A stretch of DNA of 17,698 bases from Firmicutes bacterium UBA6418 (GCA_002439735.1 DJPG01000021.1:25448-43145); one strand, 5' to 3'. Positions 1-8,911 are shown, counted from the first letter of the stretch. The notes: generated by a model not told the origin, from the letters alone. Translations and numbers: made by a program.

Positions 1-83
1 GGCGGGCTGCCTGTTTGGTGTTTCACTTTTTATGTTCGAACGGGAAAGCTTCGAAGCCCTCCCGATGAAGCGCGGAAGCCTGG

Positions 84-626
84 TTACGGTTCCACGAACG
101 GAACGCCGAGAAAGTCGGCGGTCGAGAGCGTCAGATTCTCGGCGATGGATTCAATATTCGACGTGATCCAGTTGGCGTCGTCGACATTGTCGTGATACGC
201 AACCTCAACCAGAACGGCGGGCGCGGCTGTACGCCGCAGCTCGGCGAGGGTCGTAGTCGGGACAGCGGTCACCAGATCTGGGTTCGGATAGATCAGCTTG
301 AGGTTATTGGCGAAGATCTCGGCGGCCGCGCGACTGCGGGAACTGTCGCGATAATAGTAGACATCCGGTCCTTGGATCATGCCAGCGAGGTTCGCAGGCG
401 CGGCGTTGGAATGAATGGCCAGGTGAAAGTCGTAGCTGTCGGCGTTTGATGCGGCTATGGACGTGCTGACGCTGCCGTTCGGATCGTTTCGAGTAAAGTC
501 AATGCCAGCGGCTCTGAGGTAAGGTTCCATAGCATCCGCAATGAGATTCGTATAGAACTCCTCGTTGCCCCCAGTGACGTAGGGGTTGTATTCCTGGGTT
601 GAGGGACTTAAAAAGATTTTAGGCAT
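84..626 (-). CDS. N-acetylmuramoyl-L-alanine amidase (Amidase_3-like, short form)
   Basis: Predicted to cleave the amide bond between N-acetylmuramic acid and the stem peptide of peptidoglycan. The 180 residues are essentially one Amidase_3 domain with no visible signal peptide or wall-binding repeats. Recognisable elements are the metal-ligand Glu in NEEFY (22-25), the IHSNA strand with His72, and the catalytic-region Glu141 in VLVEVAYHDN. Where typical family members carry a DPGHGG-like motif supplying the first zinc His, this protein reads LSPSTQ (6-11). From memory, this SPSTQ variant is a recurring clostridial subfamily, so it may be functional. The start is supported by GGAGG about 8 bases upstream. 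Lack of an export signal suggests release by mother-cell lysis, a holin-like route or another exporter; this is inference. It is divergent from typA. Confidence 0.85.
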   Translation of the reverse strand: MPKIFLSPSTQEYNPYVTGGNEEFYTNLIADAMEPYLRAAGIDFTRNDPNGSVSTSIAASNADSYDFHLAIHSNAAPANLAGMIQGPDVYYYRDSSRSRAAAEIFANNLKLIYPNPDLVTAVPTTTLAELRRTAAPAVLVEVAYHDNVDDANWITSNIESIAENLTLSTADFLGVPFVEP

Positions 627-658
627 AAGCGACCTCCGTTTTGTATGATATTATATAC

Positions 659-686
659 ATAGTATGCGAAAAGGCTTGAAATGGTG
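659..686 (-). promoter_or_regulatory. Possible sporulation (sigma-K-like) promoter for the amidase
   Basis: On the minus strand CACC (683-686) is followed after 16 bases by CATACTAT (659-666). This resembles the AC-N16-CATA...T pattern of sigma-K and, in its -10 half, sigma-E promoters. A sigma-A TATAAT also occurs on this strand (650-655) but has no good -35 at 16-18 bases. A short consensus match in an AT-rich spacer can be chance. Confidence 0.3.
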
Positions 687-704
687 CTGGTTTTGAGGTA
701 TAAT
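676..704 (+). promoter_or_regulatory. Sigma-A promoter of typA
   Basis: TTGAAA (676-681), a 17-base spacer and TATAAT (699-704) give an almost ideal vegetative promoter. Transcription would start near 711, leaving a leader of about 110 bases. The leader has a small GGAGC/GCTCC hairpin (775-779/788-792) just before the ribosome binding site. No further terminator or obvious promoter is seen before the pyruvate carboxylase gene. Confidence 0.8.
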
Positions 705-819
705 AAAACAATATTGGTTTTTGTCCGACATTGTTAAAATTCCAACGATTCCAGGACGTTAAAAAGCACGATGCGGAGCTGTTTTTCGCTCCCTTAAGCA
801 TAGAAAGAAGGATGTATTA

Positions 820-2703
820 ATGAGCCAAAAAGAAAAGATCATCAACATTGCCGTCATCGCCCATGTCGATGCGGGAAAATCCACGCTGGTGGACGCTTTC
901 CTAAATCAGAGCGGTGTGTTCCGGGCAAATGAAGAAGTCGTGGACTGTGTTATGGACAGCGACGACATCGAAAGAGAAAGGGGCATCACAATCTATTCCA
1001 AGAACTGCTCCATCATGCACAACGGCGTAAAGATCAACATTGTAGATACGCCGGGTCATGCGGATTTTAGTTCGGAAGTAGAACGGATCATGAAGACCGT
1101 CGACACGGTCATTTTGCTGGTCGACTCCAGCGAAGGACCGATGCCGCAGACACGGTTCGTACTGAAAAAATCACTGGAACAGGGCATCAACCCGATCCTG
1201 TTCATCAACAAGCTGGATAAAAAGGACGCGCGGATCGACGAAGTCGTCGATGAAGTTTATGAGCTCTTCATGGATTTGGACGCAACCGATGAGCAGCTTG
1301 ATTTCCCAATCCTCTACGGGATCGCCCGCCAGGGGATTGCGGTTAAAGACCCAAAAGAAGTCGAAGGCGTGCTGGTCGGCGAGGGAGAAGCCAAGATCAA
1401 AAAGAGTCCGCAGGGGCTCGGCGGACTGGATCTGACACCGCTGTTCGATACGATTATCGAGCATTGCCAACCGTATCCGGATCTCAATGAAGAACCATTG
1501 CAGCTGCAGGTATCCACGCTGGCGTACGATGACTATATCGGCAGACTCGGCATCGGACGTATCACCAGGGGTGTGATCAAGGAAGGGCAGACGGTCGCGG
1601 TCGCCAAGGCTGACGGCAGCATCGCGACCCGCAAGATCAATCAGGTTTTTGTCTACAGAGGACTGAAGCGCATGGCGGTACCGCAGGCAGAATGCGGCGA
1701 TATCGTGGTAGTATCCGGCATTTCCGACATCTCCATCGGAGAGACCATCTGCGATCCGCAGAACCCGCAGCCGATGGAAATGATCCACATCGAAGAACCG
1801 ACGCTTTCCATGAATTTTATGGTCAACAAATCCCCGTTCGCGGGCAAGGTCGGAAAATATGTGACCTCCCGGCATATCCGCGAAAGACTCAACAAGGAGC
1901 TGGAAGTCAACGTCGGCCTTCTGGTCGAGGAAACCGATTCGACCGATTGTTTCAAGGTTTCCGGCAGAGGCGAACTGCATCTTTCCATCCTGATCGAGAA
2001 TATGCGCAGAGAGGGCTATGAGCTGGCGGTCTCCAAGCCGGAAGTTATCCTTCACCGCGACGAGAAGGGCAAGCCTCTGGAACCGATCGAAGAGGTTGTC
2101 ATCTCCGTACCGGATGAATATGCCGGCACGGTCATCAATAAACTGAACATTCGGAAGGGTATTATGACGCAAATGTCCGGCGAAAACGGATTTTCGAGGA
2201 TCGAATATCTGGTTCCGACCAGAGGCCTTCTGGGTTACCGCAGCGAGTTCATCAATGATACACGTGGCGAGGGCACCATGGTCAGAAGATTTGACTCCTT
2301 TGACGAGTACAAGGGCGAGATTCCGCAGCGTGTCAATGGTGTGGCGATCGCGCAGGAGGAAGGCGTCTGCACCCCATATGCGCTGTTCAACATCGGCGAG
2401 CGTGTGCAGATGTTCGTGGAACCGGGTACGAAAGTTTACGAGGGTATGATCGTCGGTATGAATTCCCGCAACGACGATATGGTTGTGAACCCTTGCAAAG
2501 CGAAAAAAGTCAGCAATATGCGGGCTGCCGGCTCGGATGAAGCCATCAAGCTTTCCCCGGCGAGAACCTTTACGCTGGAAGAAGCGCTGGAGTTTATCAA
2601 CGACGATGAACTGGTGGAGATCACGCCGGATGACATCCGTCTGCGCAAGAAGCTTCTGCATGAACTGGAGCGCAGAAGAAGCGGAAGAACTTACGCGGAA
2701 TAA
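820..2703 (+). CDS. typA: Ribosome-associated translational GTPase TypA/BipA
   Basis: A translation-factor GTPase related to EF-G and LepA that binds the ribosome and is needed mainly under cold or other stress and for ribosome assembly (family knowledge). All GTPase motifs are visible: AHVDAGKST (14-22), RGITI (54-58), DTPGHADF (76-83) and NKLD (130-133). The domain II barrel, EF-G-like domains and TypA-specific C-terminus follow. At 627 residues it is slightly longer than the usual 605-615. The ATG start has AGAAAGAAGGA just upstream. The next gene, mscS, begins about 80 bases downstream without an evident terminator, so read-through is likely. A long antisense open frame lies in it but is a coding shadow. 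Confidence 0.97.
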   Translation: MSQKEKIINIAVIAHVDAGKSTLVDAFLNQSGVFRANEEVVDCVMDSDDIERERGITIYSKNCSIMHNGVKINIVDTPGHADFSSEVERIMKTVDTVILLVDSSEGPMPQTRFVLKKSLEQGINPILFINKLDKKDARIDEVVDEVYELFMDLDATDEQLDFPILYGIARQGIAVKDPKEVEGVLVGEGEAKIKKSPQGLGGLDLTPLFDTIIEHCQPYPDLNEEPLQLQVSTLAYDDYIGRLGIGRITRGVIKEGQTVAVAKADGSIATRKINQVFVYRGLKRMAVPQAECGDIVVVSGISDISIGETICDPQNPQPMEMIHIEEPTLSMNFMVNKSPFAGKVGKYVTSRHIRERLNKELEVNVGLLVEETDSTDCFKVSGRGELHLSILIENMRREGYELAVSKPEVILHRDEKGKPLEPIEEVVISVPDEYAGTVINKLNIRKGIMTQMSGENGFSRIEYLVPTRGLLGYRSEFINDTRGEGTMVRRFDSFDEYKGEIPQRVNGVAIAQEEGVCTPYALFNIGERVQMFVEPGTKVYEGMIVGMNSRNDDMVVNPCKAKKVSNMRAAGSDEAIKLSPARTFTLEEALEFINDDELVEITPDDIRLRKKLLHELERRRSGRTYAE

Positions 2704-2783
2704 CCGCGCGGATGAAACCGCATAGGGTGGCAGGCGTGCCTCATGGCAAAAAAAGCATGACAGGCAAAAGGAGAAACAGAGCG

Positions 2784-3581
2784 ATGTTTACGGAAAAAAC
2801 ATGGGATATGCTGGTGCAGTGCGGCGAAGCTGTTCTGCTCGCGCTGATTATACTGATCGCAGGACTGCTTTTGACCAAGCTGCTTTTGAAGGTAGCAAGG
2901 AAAGTTCTCGACAAGAGTACACTGGATGAGTCCGTATATAAATTTCTACTCAAGACGTTAAAATACGGACTGTACCTTCTGATCTTCGTTGTCGTTTTGA
3001 CCTGCCTGCATGTGCCGACCGCGCCACTTGTGACGGTGCTCGGAGCTTGCGGCGCGGCCATCGCGCTGGCGCTGAAAGACAGTCTTGGCAATATCGCGAG
3101 CGGTATCATCATTTTAGTTAACCAACCTTTTATCCGAGGTGACGTTATAGAAGTTGCCGGGGTGAGCGGGATCGTGCAGAGCATCGATCTGATGGTGACA
3201 ACCCTCAGAACCTATGACAACAAGGCGATCTCAATTCCAAACGGCACGGTTACGGCTTCCGTCCTGACGAACCACACGCGGGAAACGACCCGCAGGGTGG
3301 ACTGTCAGTTCGGAGTCGGCTACGATGCAGATCTCACGAAAGTCAAAGACATCCTGTTGACTGTCGCGGAATCCTGCAGTGATATTTTAAAGACGCCGCC
3401 GCCGTTCTTCGGCGTAGCGGAGCACAAGGACAGCGCAGTCGCGATCGACTTCAAAGTCTGGTGCAAAACCTCCAAATACTGGGACGTAAAGTACTACTTG
3501 GAGGAACAGGTTAAATTCGCTTTTGATGAAGCAAACATCACAATACCATACCCACAGATGGATGTTCATGTGGTAAAGTAA
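2784..3581 (+). CDS. Small-conductance mechanosensitive channel, MscS family
   Basis: A membrane channel that opens under membrane tension and releases solutes during osmotic downshock. I place the start at the ATG at 2784, which has AGGAG 10 bases upstream. The frame is open from an ATG at 2712, but that would add 24 basic, poorly conserved residues. From 2784 the product is 265 residues. There are three hydrophobic segments (about 13-35, 60-78 and 80-113). The third carries the Gly/Ala-rich pore helix (about 87-107, GACGAAIALALKDSLGNIASG region) diagnostic of MscS. It is followed by the beta domain (FIRGDVIEV onward) and the C-terminal alpha/beta vestibule. It ends 19 bases before the pyruvate carboxylase start, suggesting co-transcription. 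Confidence 0.9.
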   Translation: MFTEKTWDMLVQCGEAVLLALIILIAGLLLTKLLLKVARKVLDKSTLDESVYKFLLKTLKYGLYLLIFVVVLTCLHVPTAPLVTVLGACGAAIALALKDSLGNIASGIIILVNQPFIRGDVIEVAGVSGIVQSIDLMVTTLRTYDNKAISIPNGTVTASVLTNHTRETTRRVDCQFGVGYDADLTKVKDILLTVAESCSDILKTPPPFFGVAEHKDSAVAIDFKVWCKTSKYWDVKYYLEEQVKFAFDEANITIPYPQMDVHVVK

Positions 3582-3600
3582 TTTTTTAGGAGAGAGAAAA

Positions 3601-6600
3601 ATGGGAGAAATTAAAAAATTCAAACGAGTATTGGTTGCTAACAGAGGAGAAATCGCGATTCGCGTGTTCCGAGCGTGCAAGGAGCTTGGCATCCGTACGG
3701 TAGCGATTTATTCTGAGGAAGACAAAAATACTTTATTCAGAACGAAAGCAGATGAGGCGTATCAAATCGGAAAAGGCAAAACGCCGGTAGGCGCGTACTT
3801 AGGCATCGATGAGATTATTGCGCTGGCGAAGGCAAAGGGTGTTGACGCGATTCACCCGGGCTACGGTTTTCTGTCAGAGAACTCCGAATTCGCACAGGCC
3901 TGCGCGGACGAAGGGATCGAATTCATCGGACCGACAGCAGATATGATGAACGCGCTCGGCGATAAGATCCAGTCCAAGATCGTAGCACATTCCGTGGGTG
4001 TTCCGACGGTACCGGGTGTCGAAAAGGCGATTGAAACAGAAGCGGAAGCTTTGGAATTCGCGAATTCCTGCGGCTATCCGGTAATGCTAAAGGCAGCCGC
4101 GGGTGGCGGCGGACGTGGCATGCGAATCGTCCGGACGGAAGAAGAACTGCTGCCGCAGTTCCGCTCCGCCCGTTCGGAAGCGGCCAAAGCTTTCGGCATT
4201 GATGATATTTTTATCGAAAAATATCTGGAAAACCCGAAGCACATTGAGGTGCAGATCTTAGGCGATAAACAAGGCAACATCGTGCATCTGTTTGAACGTG
4301 ACTGCTCCATCCAGAGGCGTCACCAAAAAGTCATCGAATTTACACCGGCGCTTTGCCTGACCGACGCGCAGCGTCAGGCGATCTGCGCGGATGCGATCAA
4401 GATTGCCAAGGCCGTGGATTATCGCTCAGCCGGTACGGTAGAATTCCTGTTGGATTCATCCACAGGCAAGCACTATTTCATTGAAATGAATCCGCGCATT
4501 CAGGTCGAGCATACCGTGACGGAGATGGTGACGGGGATTGACATCGTACAGTCACAAATCCTGATCGCGGAGGGCTATGCGCTGGATTCAGCGGAAGTTG
4601 GCATTCCGAGCCAAAAGGACATTCGGGTGACCGGGCATGCGATTCAGTGCCGGATCACGACCGAAGACCCGGCGAACCATTTCATGCCGGATACCGGAAC
4701 AATCGAAACCTATCGTTCCCCGGGAGGCTTTGGCATTCGTCTGGACGGCGGAAACGGATTTCAGGGAGCTACGATTACGCCGTTCTATGATTCCCTGCTG
4801 CTCAAAGTGACCGCATGCAGCCGGACCTTTGAAGATACCAGACGCAAGGCGATCCGTGCGCTACGAGAGACGGAAATCAAAGGTGTCAAGACCAATATCG
4901 CGTTCATGCTTAACGTTCTGAATCATCCGACCTTTGCGGCCGGCGAATGCGATACCGGTTTCATTGCCAATACGCCGGATCTTCTGGACATCGCGAAAGT
5001 CGAAGATAACGAGCTGCGTGTGATCGAGTTTCTGGGCAACAAGTTTGTCAACGAAACCAGAGGTGCGAAGAAAAGCTACAACGTACCGGTATTCCCGAAA
5101 TTCAAGGCTGACGAACTCAAAGATCTGCAGGGCAGAGGCACCAAACAGCTCTTCGACGAGATGGGCGCAAAAGATTTTACCCAGTGGATCCGCAGACAGC
5201 AGAGATTGTTCGTGACCGATACCACCATGCGTGACGCGCAGCAGTCCTTGATGGCGACCCGTGTGCGGACTGTCGATATGGAAAAGATCGCACCGGCGGT
5301 CTCCGTTTACGGACGCAACTTCTTCTCCCTCGAAATGTGGGGCGGCGCGACCTTCGACACCGCTTACCGTTTCCTCAAGGAAGATCCGTGGGAGAGACTG
5401 GAGATGCTGCGTGAAAAATGCCCGAACATCCTGCTGCAGATGCTGCTCCGCGGCGCTAACGCAGTCGGATACAAGAACTATCCGGACAATGTGATCCGTG
5501 AATTCGTCAAGCAGTCCGCAAAAGCCGGCATCGACGTTTTCCGTATCTTCGACTCCCTGAACTGGATCCAGGGCATGGAGGTGGCGCTGGATGAAACGCT
5601 CAATCAGGGCATGATCGCGGAACCTTGCCTGTGCTATACCGGCGACATCCTCGACGCTTCCAAGACCAAATACACGCTCGACTACTATGTCAGAATGGCA
5701 AAAGAGCTTGAAAAACGCGGCGCGCACATCCTCGGCATCAAGGATATGTCCGGTCTGCTCAAGCCGACTGCCGCTTCCAAGCTGGTCGGCGCGCTCAAAC
5801 AGGAGATCGGCATCCCGATCCACCTGCACACCCACGATACGTCCGGCAACGGCGTAGCGACCGTCCTTATGGCGGCACAGGCCGGCGTAGACATCATCGA
5901 CGCGGCGTTCAACTCCATGTCCGGACTGACATCCCAGCCGGCGCTGAACTCCATCGTGGCATCCCTGCAGCACTCCGATCGTGACACCGGTCTGGATTCC
6001 GACGGACTGCAGAAGATCAGTGAATACTGGAGAGATGTACGTCCGGTCTACAAGGACTTTGAATCCGAATTACAGACTGCATCCGCAGAAATTTATAAAT
6101 ACGAAATCCCGGGGGGTCAGTATTCCAATCTGCAGGCGCAGGTCGAATCCTTCGGTCTGGGGCACAAGCTCAAGGAAGTCAAGGACATGTACAAGGCGGT
6201 CAATCAGATGCTCGGTGATATCGTAAAGGTAACGCCGTCCTCCAAGGTGGTCGGCGACCTGGCGATCTTCATGGTCCAGAACGATCTGACCCCGGAAAAC
6301 ATCGTCGAAAAGGGCGCGAACATCGACTTCCCGGATTCCACGGTCTCCTACTTCGAGGGTATGATGGGCCAGCCGGAAGGCGGTTTCCCGGAAGATATCC
6401 AGAAAGTGGTCTTAAAGGGCAAGACCCCGATCACCTGCAGACCCGGCGAGCTGCTTCCGCCGGAAGATTTCGACGGTATCCGCACGAAGCTGCAGGAGGA
6501 ACTGGGGCTGGAAGGTACCGATCGCGAAGTGATCTCCTATGCGATCTATCCGAAGGTCTTCGAGGACTATATCAAATCCATCCGCAAGGACGGTTCGTTC

Positions 6601-7050
6601 CGCTACATGGGTTCCGATATCTTCTTCCACAGCCTGGCGGAGGGTGAGACCTGCGAAGTCAAGCTCGGCGAAGGCCGCGTCCTGATCGTAAAATTACAGG
6701 AGGTCAGACCGGTCGACAACGACGGTATGCGGGAGGCGATCTTTGAAGTCAATGGCAATCGCCGTATCATCAAGATCAAGGATAAGACGGTTACCGTCAA
6801 CTCTTCCAATTCTGTTTTATACGCGGACGAGAACAATCCGCTGGAGATCGGCGCCAACATTCCGGGCAACATCATCAAAGTGCTCGTAAAAGAGGGCGAA
6901 GCGGTCGAAGCAAACCAGCCGATCGCGGTCATCGAAGCGATGAAGATGGAGACGAATATTTTAGCTGCTGTCGCAGGAACCGTGGAGCGTATCTATGTTT
7001 CTGAAGGACAGCAGGTGAAGGCGGGCGAAATGGTGGCGAAACTGAAATAG
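3601..7050 (+). CDS. pyc: Pyruvate carboxylase (biotin-dependent, single chain)
   Basis: ATP- and bicarbonate-dependent carboxylation of pyruvate to oxaloacetate, the anaplerotic entry to aspartate-family amino acids and the TCA branches. All parts are present in the usual order in 1149 residues. The N-terminal biotin carboxylase has an ATP-grasp glycine loop (168-175) and the catalytic stretch EMNPRIQVEH (295-304). The carboxyltransferase domain begins near VTDTTMRD (about 538-545), with the carbamylation-type Lys714 in GIKDMSG and metal-binding HLHTHD (741-746). The C-terminal biotin carrier has Lys1115 in EAMKME. AGGAGAG precedes the ATG. The usual His after RDA in the carboxyltransferase motif is Gln547 here. 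Since the chain is full length, I favour pyruvate carboxylase over split acyl-CoA or oxaloacetate decarboxylase subunits. Confidence 0.97.
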   Translation: MGEIKKFKRVLVANRGEIAIRVFRACKELGIRTVAIYSEEDKNTLFRTKADEAYQIGKGKTPVGAYLGIDEIIALAKAKGVDAIHPGYGFLSENSEFAQACADEGIEFIGPTADMMNALGDKIQSKIVAHSVGVPTVPGVEKAIETEAEALEFANSCGYPVMLKAAAGGGGRGMRIVRTEEELLPQFRSARSEAAKAFGIDDIFIEKYLENPKHIEVQILGDKQGNIVHLFERDCSIQRRHQKVIEFTPALCLTDAQRQAICADAIKIAKAVDYRSAGTVEFLLDSSTGKHYFIEMNPRIQVEHTVTEMVTGIDIVQSQILIAEGYALDSAEVGIPSQKDIRVTGHAIQCRITTEDPANHFMPDTGTIETYRSPGGFGIRLDGGNGFQGATITPFYDSLLLKVTACSRTFEDTRRKAIRALRETEIKGVKTNIAFMLNVLNHPTFAAGECDTGFIANTPDLLDIAKVEDNELRVIEFLGNKFVNETRGAKKSYNVPVFPKFKADELKDLQGRGTKQLFDEMGAKDFTQWIRRQQRLFVTDTTMRDAQQSLMATRVRTVDMEKIAPAVSVYGRNFFSLEMWGGATFDTAYRFLKEDPWERLEMLREKCPNILLQMLLRGANAVGYKNYPDNVIREFVKQSAKAGIDVFRIFDSLNWIQGMEVALDETLNQGMIAEPCLCYTGDILDASKTKYTLDYYVRMAKELEKRGAHILGIKDMSGLLKPTAASKLVGALKQEIGIPIHLHTHDTSGNGVATVLMAAQAGVDIIDAAFNSMSGLTSQPALNSIVASLQHSDRDTGLDSDGLQKISEYWRDVRPVYKDFESELQTASAEIYKYEIPGGQYSNLQAQVESFGLGHKLKEVKDMYKAVNQMLGDIVKVTPSSKVVGDLAIFMVQNDLTPENIVEKGANIDFPDSTVSYFEGMMGQPEGGFPEDIQKVVLKGKTPITCRPGELLPPEDFDGIRTKLQEELGLEGTDREVISYAIYPKVFEDYIKSIRKDGSFRYMGSDIFFHSLAEGETCEVKLGEGRVLIVKLQEVRPVDNDGMREAIFEVNGNRRIIKIKDKTVTVNSSNSVLYADENNPLEIGANIPGNIIKVLVKEGEAVEANQPIAVIEAMKMETNILAAVAGTVERIYVSEGQQVKAGEMVAKLK

Positions 7051-7070
7051 CAGCTGCAGATCGCCTTTTC

Positions 7071-7196
7071 GGCGGCTGCGGCGGCAAAAGCTCGTTCACC
7101 GGCTTTGGGCGGAATCGCAAACTCGCATCAAAGATGCTCAAACAGTGCGGTTCCGCAGCCAAAGCCGTCGTTCACTTTGCTTGCCGCCGCGACGCC
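7071..7196. repeat. Long nested inverted repeat between pyc and thrC
   Basis: A nested stem: GCGGCGGCAA (7078-7087) with TTGCCGCCGC (7181-7190); a 9-bp stem 7100-7108 with 7159-7167; an 11-bp stem GCGGAATCGCA (7109-7119) with TGCGGTTCCGC (7146-7156, one G-U pair); and an apical GCATC-AAA-GATGC hairpin (7125-7137). No T-run follows on either strand, so it is not an ordinary terminator. It could be a dispersed palindromic intergenic repeat, a structured leader of thrC, or an RNA processing or stability element. I recognise no known riboswitch and see no T-box core. Confidence 0.7.
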
Positions 7197-7204
7197 TTCT
7201 CAAA

Positions 7205-7347
7205 AAGCTCTTGCAGCTGATTTCAGTTTCGCTTCGTGTTTTTTGAGAGGTACGTTACGCGCAGCATTACTTCAGCTTCGCCTCGTGTGGAAATGGAAGC
7301 TCTTGCAGATGATTTCAGTTTCGCCTCGGGGTTTTGAGAGGTGTGTT
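7205..7347 (+). repeat. Degenerate direct repeats upstream of thrC
   Basis: A segment of about 51 bases at 7205-7256 recurs at 7297-7347 with few substitutions and one indel (shared start AAGCTCTTGCAG, shared end TTTTGAGAGGT). A shorter core, TTCAGTTTCGCTTCGTG-like, occurs at 7222, 7271 and 7314, and TTTCGCTTCG again at 7346. Together with the inverted repeat this fills the 337-base gap between pyc and thrC. A possible 102-residue frame across it (7105-7413) is not convincing. Confidence 0.7.
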
Positions 7348-7387
7348 TCGCTTCGTTTGTTGAATTTAGTTTATATGGAGGTTCGAT

Positions 7388-8890
7388 ATGTTATACGAGA
7401 GCACCAGGGGTAGCCTGCTTCGCAAGACGGGCGCTCAGGCGGTTATCCAGGGAATTGCGGAGGATAAGGGACTTTATGTTCCGGAAACGATCCCGGCACT
7501 TCCTTTTGACTTAAAAGAAATGACAGAAAAGATCGCAGCGGGCACGGCAGGCTACCGCGAGGTCGCCTATGAAGTGATCGGTGCTTTCTTTGACGATTTT
7601 ACGCCGCAGGAAATGCGGGGCTGTATTGACGGGGCTTATGACAAGAAGTTTACGGCGCAAGACATCGTGGAGATGAAGGAAGCCGGTGGTACGCATTTCC
7701 TTGAGCTTTATCATGGCAAGACCGCGGCGTTTAAGGACATGGCACTGTCCATCCTGCCGTATCTGATGACGACATCCTGCAAGAAGGAGGGGGAAACTTC
7801 CAAGATCTGCATTCTGACGGCAACGTCCGGTGACACCGGAAAGGCGGCGCTGGAGGGCTTTGCGGATGTTCCGGGAACGGAGATCATCGTATTCTATCCT
7901 TGCGACGGCGTCAGCCAGGTGCAGGAGCGCCAGATGATCACGCAGGAGGGTGCGAACACGCATGTTTTCGCGATCCGTGGTAATTTTGACGATGCGCAGA
8001 CCGGTGTCAAAAAAATCTTTCATGATGATGCGTTTGCGGCAAAACTCGCAAAGCAAAAGATAAAACTTTCTTCGGCCAATTCCATCAACATCGGCAGACT
8101 GGTACCGCAGGTGGCGTATTATGTTTACAGCTATCTGAAGCTGGCGGCGGATGACGTGCTTACCTGCGGCGAGCCGATGAACGTGGTGGTGCCGACCGGA
8201 AACTTCGGTAACATTCTGGCGGCATATTTCGCGCGGGAAATGGGCGTACCGATCGCGAAGTTTATCTGTGCGTCGAATGATAATAAAGTCCTGACGGATT
8301 TTATCCGCACAGGCGTTTATGATATCCGCGAGAGCGTGCGCAAGTTCTACTGCACAAACTCTCCGTCGATGGACATTCTGATTTCCAGCAATCTGGAACG
8401 TCTGCTCTACCTGCTCGGCGGCCGTGACGGCGCCCTGATCACGGACTGGATGTGCGGACTGGATACCGAAAAGGTTTATGAGGTCAACGAAGCGGTACGG
8501 CATGGCCTGAAAGATTTTTACGGCGGCTTCTGCTGCCAGGCGGAAACATTGGCAGAGATCGGCAAGATGTGGCGGGAGCAGCATTATCTGATGGATACGC
8601 ATACCGCAGTCGGCTATAAGGTCTACGAAGATTACCGCAAAGAAACCGGCGACAAGACGCCGACGGTCATCGCCTCTACCGCGAGTGCTTATAAGTTCGC
8701 GGAAAGCGTTGCGGCAGCGATCGGGATCGGACCTTGCGCGGACGGTTTTGCTTATGTCGCGGCGCTTGAGCAGGCGACCGGCGTTCCGGTTCCATACGGT
8801 CTTGCGGGTCTGGACAAAAAGCCGATACGGCATACCGGAATCGTAGACGTCAGCGCAATGCCGGATGCGGTGCTGGAAGCACTGAAATAG
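7388..8890 (+). CDS. thrC: Threonine synthase
   Basis: PLP-dependent conversion of O-phospho-L-homoserine to L-threonine, the last step of threonine biosynthesis. The N-terminal LYESTRG stretch is typical of bacterial/fungal-type threonine synthases. The PLP-binding lysine is Lys116 in AAFKDMA, and the phosphate/PLP loop is TSGDTGKAA (146-154). The length of 500 residues fits the longer class of the family. GGAGG (7377-7381) lies 6 bases before the ATG. No homoserine dehydrogenase or kinase gene is nearby, so the pathway is dispersed in this genome. Upstream is an unusual repeat-filled spacer. A DUF3267 gene follows after 21 bases and is probably co-transcribed. Confidence 0.96.
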   Translation: MLYESTRGSLLRKTGAQAVIQGIAEDKGLYVPETIPALPFDLKEMTEKIAAGTAGYREVAYEVIGAFFDDFTPQEMRGCIDGAYDKKFTAQDIVEMKEAGGTHFLELYHGKTAAFKDMALSILPYLMTTSCKKEGETSKICILTATSGDTGKAALEGFADVPGTEIIVFYPCDGVSQVQERQMITQEGANTHVFAIRGNFDDAQTGVKKIFHDDAFAAKLAKQKIKLSSANSINIGRLVPQVAYYVYSYLKLAADDVLTCGEPMNVVVPTGNFGNILAAYFAREMGVPIAKFICASNDNKVLTDFIRTGVYDIRESVRKFYCTNSPSMDILISSNLERLLYLLGGRDGALITDWMCGLDTEKVYEVNEAVRHGLKDFYGGFCCQAETLAEIGKMWREQHYLMDTHTAVGYKVYEDYRKETGDKTPTVIASTASAYKFAESVAAAIGIGPCADGFAYVAALEQATGVPVPYGLAGLDKKPIRHTGIVDVSAMPDAVLEALK

Positions 8891-8911
8891 GCAGATAAAG
8901 AGGAAAAGAGA

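Noticed and set aside
41..64. Hairpin CGGGA...TCCCG with inner GCTTCGAAGC after the amidase stop
   Set aside because: The stem is short and interrupted, with no T-run on the minus strand, so I do not call it a terminator.
1171..2661. 496-residue minus-strand frame inside typA
   Set aside because: Antisense shadow of a highly conserved gene. The same holds for 4861-5973, 12726-13616, 14256-15194 and 16226-17116.
7051..7387. T-box or threonine attenuator upstream of thrC
   Set aside because: No T-box core (GGGTGG-ACCGCG type), no terminator with T-run, and no leader peptide rich in Thr/Ile codons was seen.
7105..7413. 102-residue + strand frame between pyc and thrC
   Set aside because: It covers the inverted and direct repeats, overlaps the thrC start, and has no domain or good ribosome binding site.
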